Part shown: positions 61,771-64,000 of the stretch, piece after piece
Numbering within the stretch: the stretch's first letter is position 1
Layout: the number at the start of each line of letters is the position of its first letter
NCBI GenBank assembly: GCA_040776985.1
Contig: JAXGZL010000001.1
Coordinates: 434,001-498,000, forward strand
DNA: 64,000 nucleotides
Source of the DNA: UBA6115 sp040776985
GTDB lineage: Bacteria > Bacillota > Clostridia > Christensenellales > Aristaeellaceae
Reading direction: 5' to 3'
Translations under genes and position numbers: made by a program
The notes under the pieces: generated by a model
Database searches by the model: none
Seen by the model: only the letters and a program-made list of their open reading frames with translations
Told to the model about the DNA's origin: nothing

Positions 61771-62834
61771 TGGATGAGAGGATTCTGAAGCGCCTGAACG
61801 CCCCCACCAGGGAGGAACGCCTCCACAACCTGCGGGAAATCAGCCGGGAGACCGATTTCCCGCCCATGAACCCGCGGTTTATCAACAACCACATCCACAC
61901 CTTCTATTCCTTCTCCCCCTACTCCCCTTCCGCGGCCGTGTTCGCGGCCAGGAGCGAGGGCCTTTGCACCGCCGGCATCGTGGACCATGACTCCATGGGC
62001 GGGGCGGAGGAGTTTATCGAGGCCGGGAAGATCATTGACCTGCCCGTCACCGTGGGGGTGGAAGGCCGGGTGTCCATGGCGGGCACCCCCTTTGAGACCC
62101 TCCGCACCAACAACCCGGACCAGCTGGGGGTCAGCTACATGGTGCTTCACGCCGTGCCCCACCGGAACATCGGCAGGGTGCAGGAATACTTCGCCCCCCT
62201 GAAGGAGGCCAGGAACAAAAGAAACCGGCAAATGTGCGAAGCCATCAGCCGCCTGGCCGGGGTGGTACTGGACTTTGACCGGGATGTGCTGCCCCTTTCC
62301 ATGTTCCATGACGGCGGCGGCGTCACCGAGCGCCACCTGATGCAGGCCCTGGCCCGGAAGGAAGACCCCAACCGCCCGATGCTGGAAGAGTTTGACCGCA
62401 TCGGCGCCCTGAAAAAGGACTTTATCCCCAAGGTGTATGTGGACGCCACGGAGGAATGCCCCCTGCTGGCTGACTTTGTAGCCCTGGCCCAGGAGGTGGG
62501 CGGCATCCTGGCCTATGCCTACCTGGGGGACGTGACCCAGTCCGTCACCGGGGACAAAAAGGCCCAGGCCTTTGAGGACGCCCACCTGGACCAGCTATTT
62601 TACACCATCCACGCCGCCGGCATCCGGGCGGTCACCTATATTCCCACCCGGAACTCCGACCAGCAGCTGCAAAGACTCAGGACATTATGCGCACAATATG
62701 ATATGATGGAAATTAGCGGCGAGGACATCAATTCCCCCCGCCAGCGTTTCGTCATCGAGAAGATGAGGGAGGAGCGCTTCTCCAACCTCATTGACAGCAC
62801 CTGGCAACTGATAAAACATGAAAACGGAGGATGA
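61770..62834 (+). CDS. PHP-domain metal-dependent hydrolase
   Basis: 354 residues; ATG at 61770 overlaps the previous stop (TGATG). Metal ligands of a PHP domain are visible: NNHIHTFYSFSPYSPSAAVFAA, IVDHDSMGGAEEF, GVEGRVS, and late AYAYLGD and TYIPTRNSD. The N-terminal metal motif is His-x-His. PHP enzymes hydrolyse phosphoesters; in a sugar operon it may remove phosphate from an intermediate or by-product (inference). Next gene follows six bases later. Confidence 0.85.
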   Translation: MDERILKRLNAPTREERLHNLREISRETDFPPMNPRFINNHIHTFYSFSPYSPSAAVFAARSEGLCTAGIVDHDSMGGAEEFIEAGKIIDLPVTVGVEGRVSMAGTPFETLRTNNPDQLGVSYMVLHAVPHRNIGRVQEYFAPLKEARNKRNRQMCEAISRLAGVVLDFDRDVLPLSMFHDGGGVTERHLMQALARKEDPNRPMLEEFDRIGALKKDFIPKVYVDATEECPLLADFVALAQEVGGILAYAYLGDVTQSVTGDKKAQAFEDAHLDQLFYTIHAAGIRAVTYIPTRNSDQQLQRLRTLCAQYDMMEISGEDINSPRQRFVIEKMREERFSNLIDSTWQLIKHENGG

Positions 62835-62840
62835 TCGCAT

Positions 62841-64000
62841 ATGAAAACCAAGGCAGTGCGCCTGTACGGCAAGAAGGACCTGCGTCTGGAGGAGTTTGAG
62901 CTCTCCCCCATGACGGATGATTCCGTGATCTGTGAGGTGGTGACCGACTCCCTGTGCATGAGCAGCTACAAGGCCGCGGTGCTGGGCGAGGATCACGCCC
63001 GGGTGCCGAATGACGTGGCCACCAACCCCACCATGGTGGGGCATGAGTTCTGCGGCCGCATCGTCAAGGTGGGCAAGAACTGGCAGCACAAGTACAAGCC
63101 CGGCGACGGCTTTGTCATCCAGCCCGCCCACTCCTATGAGGGCTCCATGCTGGCGCCCGGCTATTCCTACCGGGACTGCGGCGGCAACGCCACCTATGTG
63201 TCCATCCCCATCGAAACCCTGAAGATGGACTGCCTGATCCCCTATGACTCCGATGTGTATTTCCTGGGCGCCCTGACCGAGCCCCTGTCCTGCGTCATCG
63301 CCACCTTCCACGCCATGTACCACACCCGGGACGGGGAATATGTGCATGACATGGGCATTGTGGAGGGCGGCAACCTGGCGCTGCTGGCCTCTGTGGGCCC
63401 CATGGGCCTGGCCGCCATTGACTATGCCCTCAACTGCGACCGGAAGCCCGGGCTGATGGTGGTCACTGACATTGACGATGCAAGGCTGGCCCGCGCCGCC
63501 TCCATCTACACGGTGGAGTACGCGAAAAAGCAGGGGATTGAGCTGCACTATGTGAATACCAAAAACATGGCGGACCCGGTGAAGGAGCTGCGCGCCCTCA
63601 CCAAGGACAACCATGGCTTTGACGATGTGATCTGCTTCGCCCCGGTGAAGCCGGTGGTGGAGCAAGGGGACCAGATCCTGGCGGTGGACGGCTGCCTGAA
63701 CTTCTTTGCCGGCCCCTCCGACCTCAATTTCTCCGCCCTGGTGAACTTCTTCAACGTCCACTACAAAAGGACCCATGTCTGCGCCACCTCCCACGGCAAC
63801 CTGGACGACATGAAGGAAGCCATCCAGATGATGAACGAGGGCAAGCTGAACCCCGCCGCCCTGGTGACCCACATTGGCGGGCTTGACTGCGTGGCGGAGA
63901 CCACCCTCAACCTGCCCAACCTGCCTGGGGCCAAGAAGCTGATCTACACCCACATCAGCCTGCCGCTGACCGCGCTGACTGAGTTTGAAGAAAAGGGCAA
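62841..64000 (+). CDS. Zinc-dependent alcohol dehydrogenase family protein (partial, runs off the window end)
   Basis: At least 386 residues of the medium-chain dehydrogenase family, cut at base 64000. Catalytic-zinc region: SLCMSSYKAAVLG and GHEFCGRIVKVG. The four-cysteine structural-zinc loop is absent. A Rossmann fold carries LLASVGPMGLAAIDYAL and VVTDIDDARLARAASI. The type resembles sugar or polyol-phosphate dehydrogenases such as sorbose-1-phosphate reductase. It could reduce or oxidise a rhamnose-derived intermediate; the substrate is unknown. GGAGG lies ten bases before the ATG. Confidence 0.85.
   Translation, partial: MKTKAVRLYGKKDLRLEEFELSPMTDDSVICEVVTDSLCMSSYKAAVLGEDHARVPNDVATNPTMVGHEFCGRIVKVGKNWQHKYKPGDGFVIQPAHSYEGSMLAPGYSYRDCGGNATYVSIPIETLKMDCLIPYDSDVYFLGALTEPLSCVIATFHAMYHTRDGEYVHDMGIVEGGNLALLASVGPMGLAAIDYALNCDRKPGLMVVTDIDDARLARAASIYTVEYAKKQGIELHYVNTKNMADPVKELRALTKDNHGFDDVICFAPVKPVVEQGDQILAVDGCLNFFAGPSDLNFSALVNFFNVHYKRTHVCATSHGNLDDMKEAIQMMNEGKLNPAALVTHIGGLDCVAETTLNLPNLPGAKKLIYTHISLPLTALTEFEEKG

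Noticed and set aside
1..64000. CRISPR arrays, prophage, insertion sequences, rRNA and tRNA genes
   Set aside because: No regularly spaced repeats, transposase or integrase-like proteins, target-site duplications, or tRNA/rRNA-like sequences were recognised by reading both strands. Decisive tests would be tRNA and rRNA covariance searches.

Overview
The window looks like the chromosome of a high-GC, monoderm, anaerobic member of the Bacillota (Clostridia), probably a gut organism. The support is indirect but consistent. There is a T-box leader on serS, an obg-yhbY pair, a DivIC/FtsB-like gene, DUF1934, DUF421 and DUF5058 genes, class III (oxygen-sensitive) ribonucleotide reductase nrdD-nrdG under a tandem NrdR site, and many secreted proteins with Gram-positive style signal peptides. 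No rRNA, tRNA, CRISPR array, prophage or insertion sequence was recognised.

Left third (1-18.6 kb). The window opens inside a minus-strand membrane pair ending in DUF5058, followed by a rhodanese, a YdcZ-type transporter, an acyl-ACP thioesterase, and an exported FMN/FAD fumarate-reductase-like enzyme that is split by a four-base tandem repeat. A minus-strand operon (12022 to 5306) then encodes a large solute-binding protein with an extra N-terminal region, two sugar-type ABC permeases, an HlyD-like adaptor and a MacB/FtsX-like permease, with no ATPase gene. Upstream lie a paralogous solute-binding protein gene broken by an in-frame TAG and a VanY-type carboxypeptidase gene broken by a frameshift and a TAG. 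Housekeeping follows: obg, a GNAT acetyltransferase, yhbY, and two small secreted proteins.

Middle (18.6-43 kb). nrdD-nrdG-osmC, a D-Ala-D-Ala carboxypeptidase, a sigma factor with a membrane-anchored partner, and a tightly overlapping block (DUF1934, unknown, metallo-hydrolase, FtsB/DivIC-like, Ppx/GppA). A minus-strand run carries a PAP2-DgkA fusion, serS with its T-box, folA and thyA. Next come a two-gene ABC exporter with a long ArsR-type regulator, and a CPA1 antiporter coupled to rtcB.

Right third (43-64 kb). A Sel1-repeat protein, a class II aldolase-mtnA pair that resembles methylthioribose/5-deoxyribose salvage, several secreted proteins of unknown role, a UroD-family protein, and a flavodiiron protein carrying a clear Tat signal. 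From 52358 to the window end there is a complete L-rhamnose operon: isomerase, ABC importer (ATPase, two permeases, binding protein), aldolase, kinase, short-chain dehydrogenase, PHP protein and zinc alcohol dehydrogenase. The aldolase and dehydrogenase, fused in some bacteria, are here separate genes with the kinase between them.
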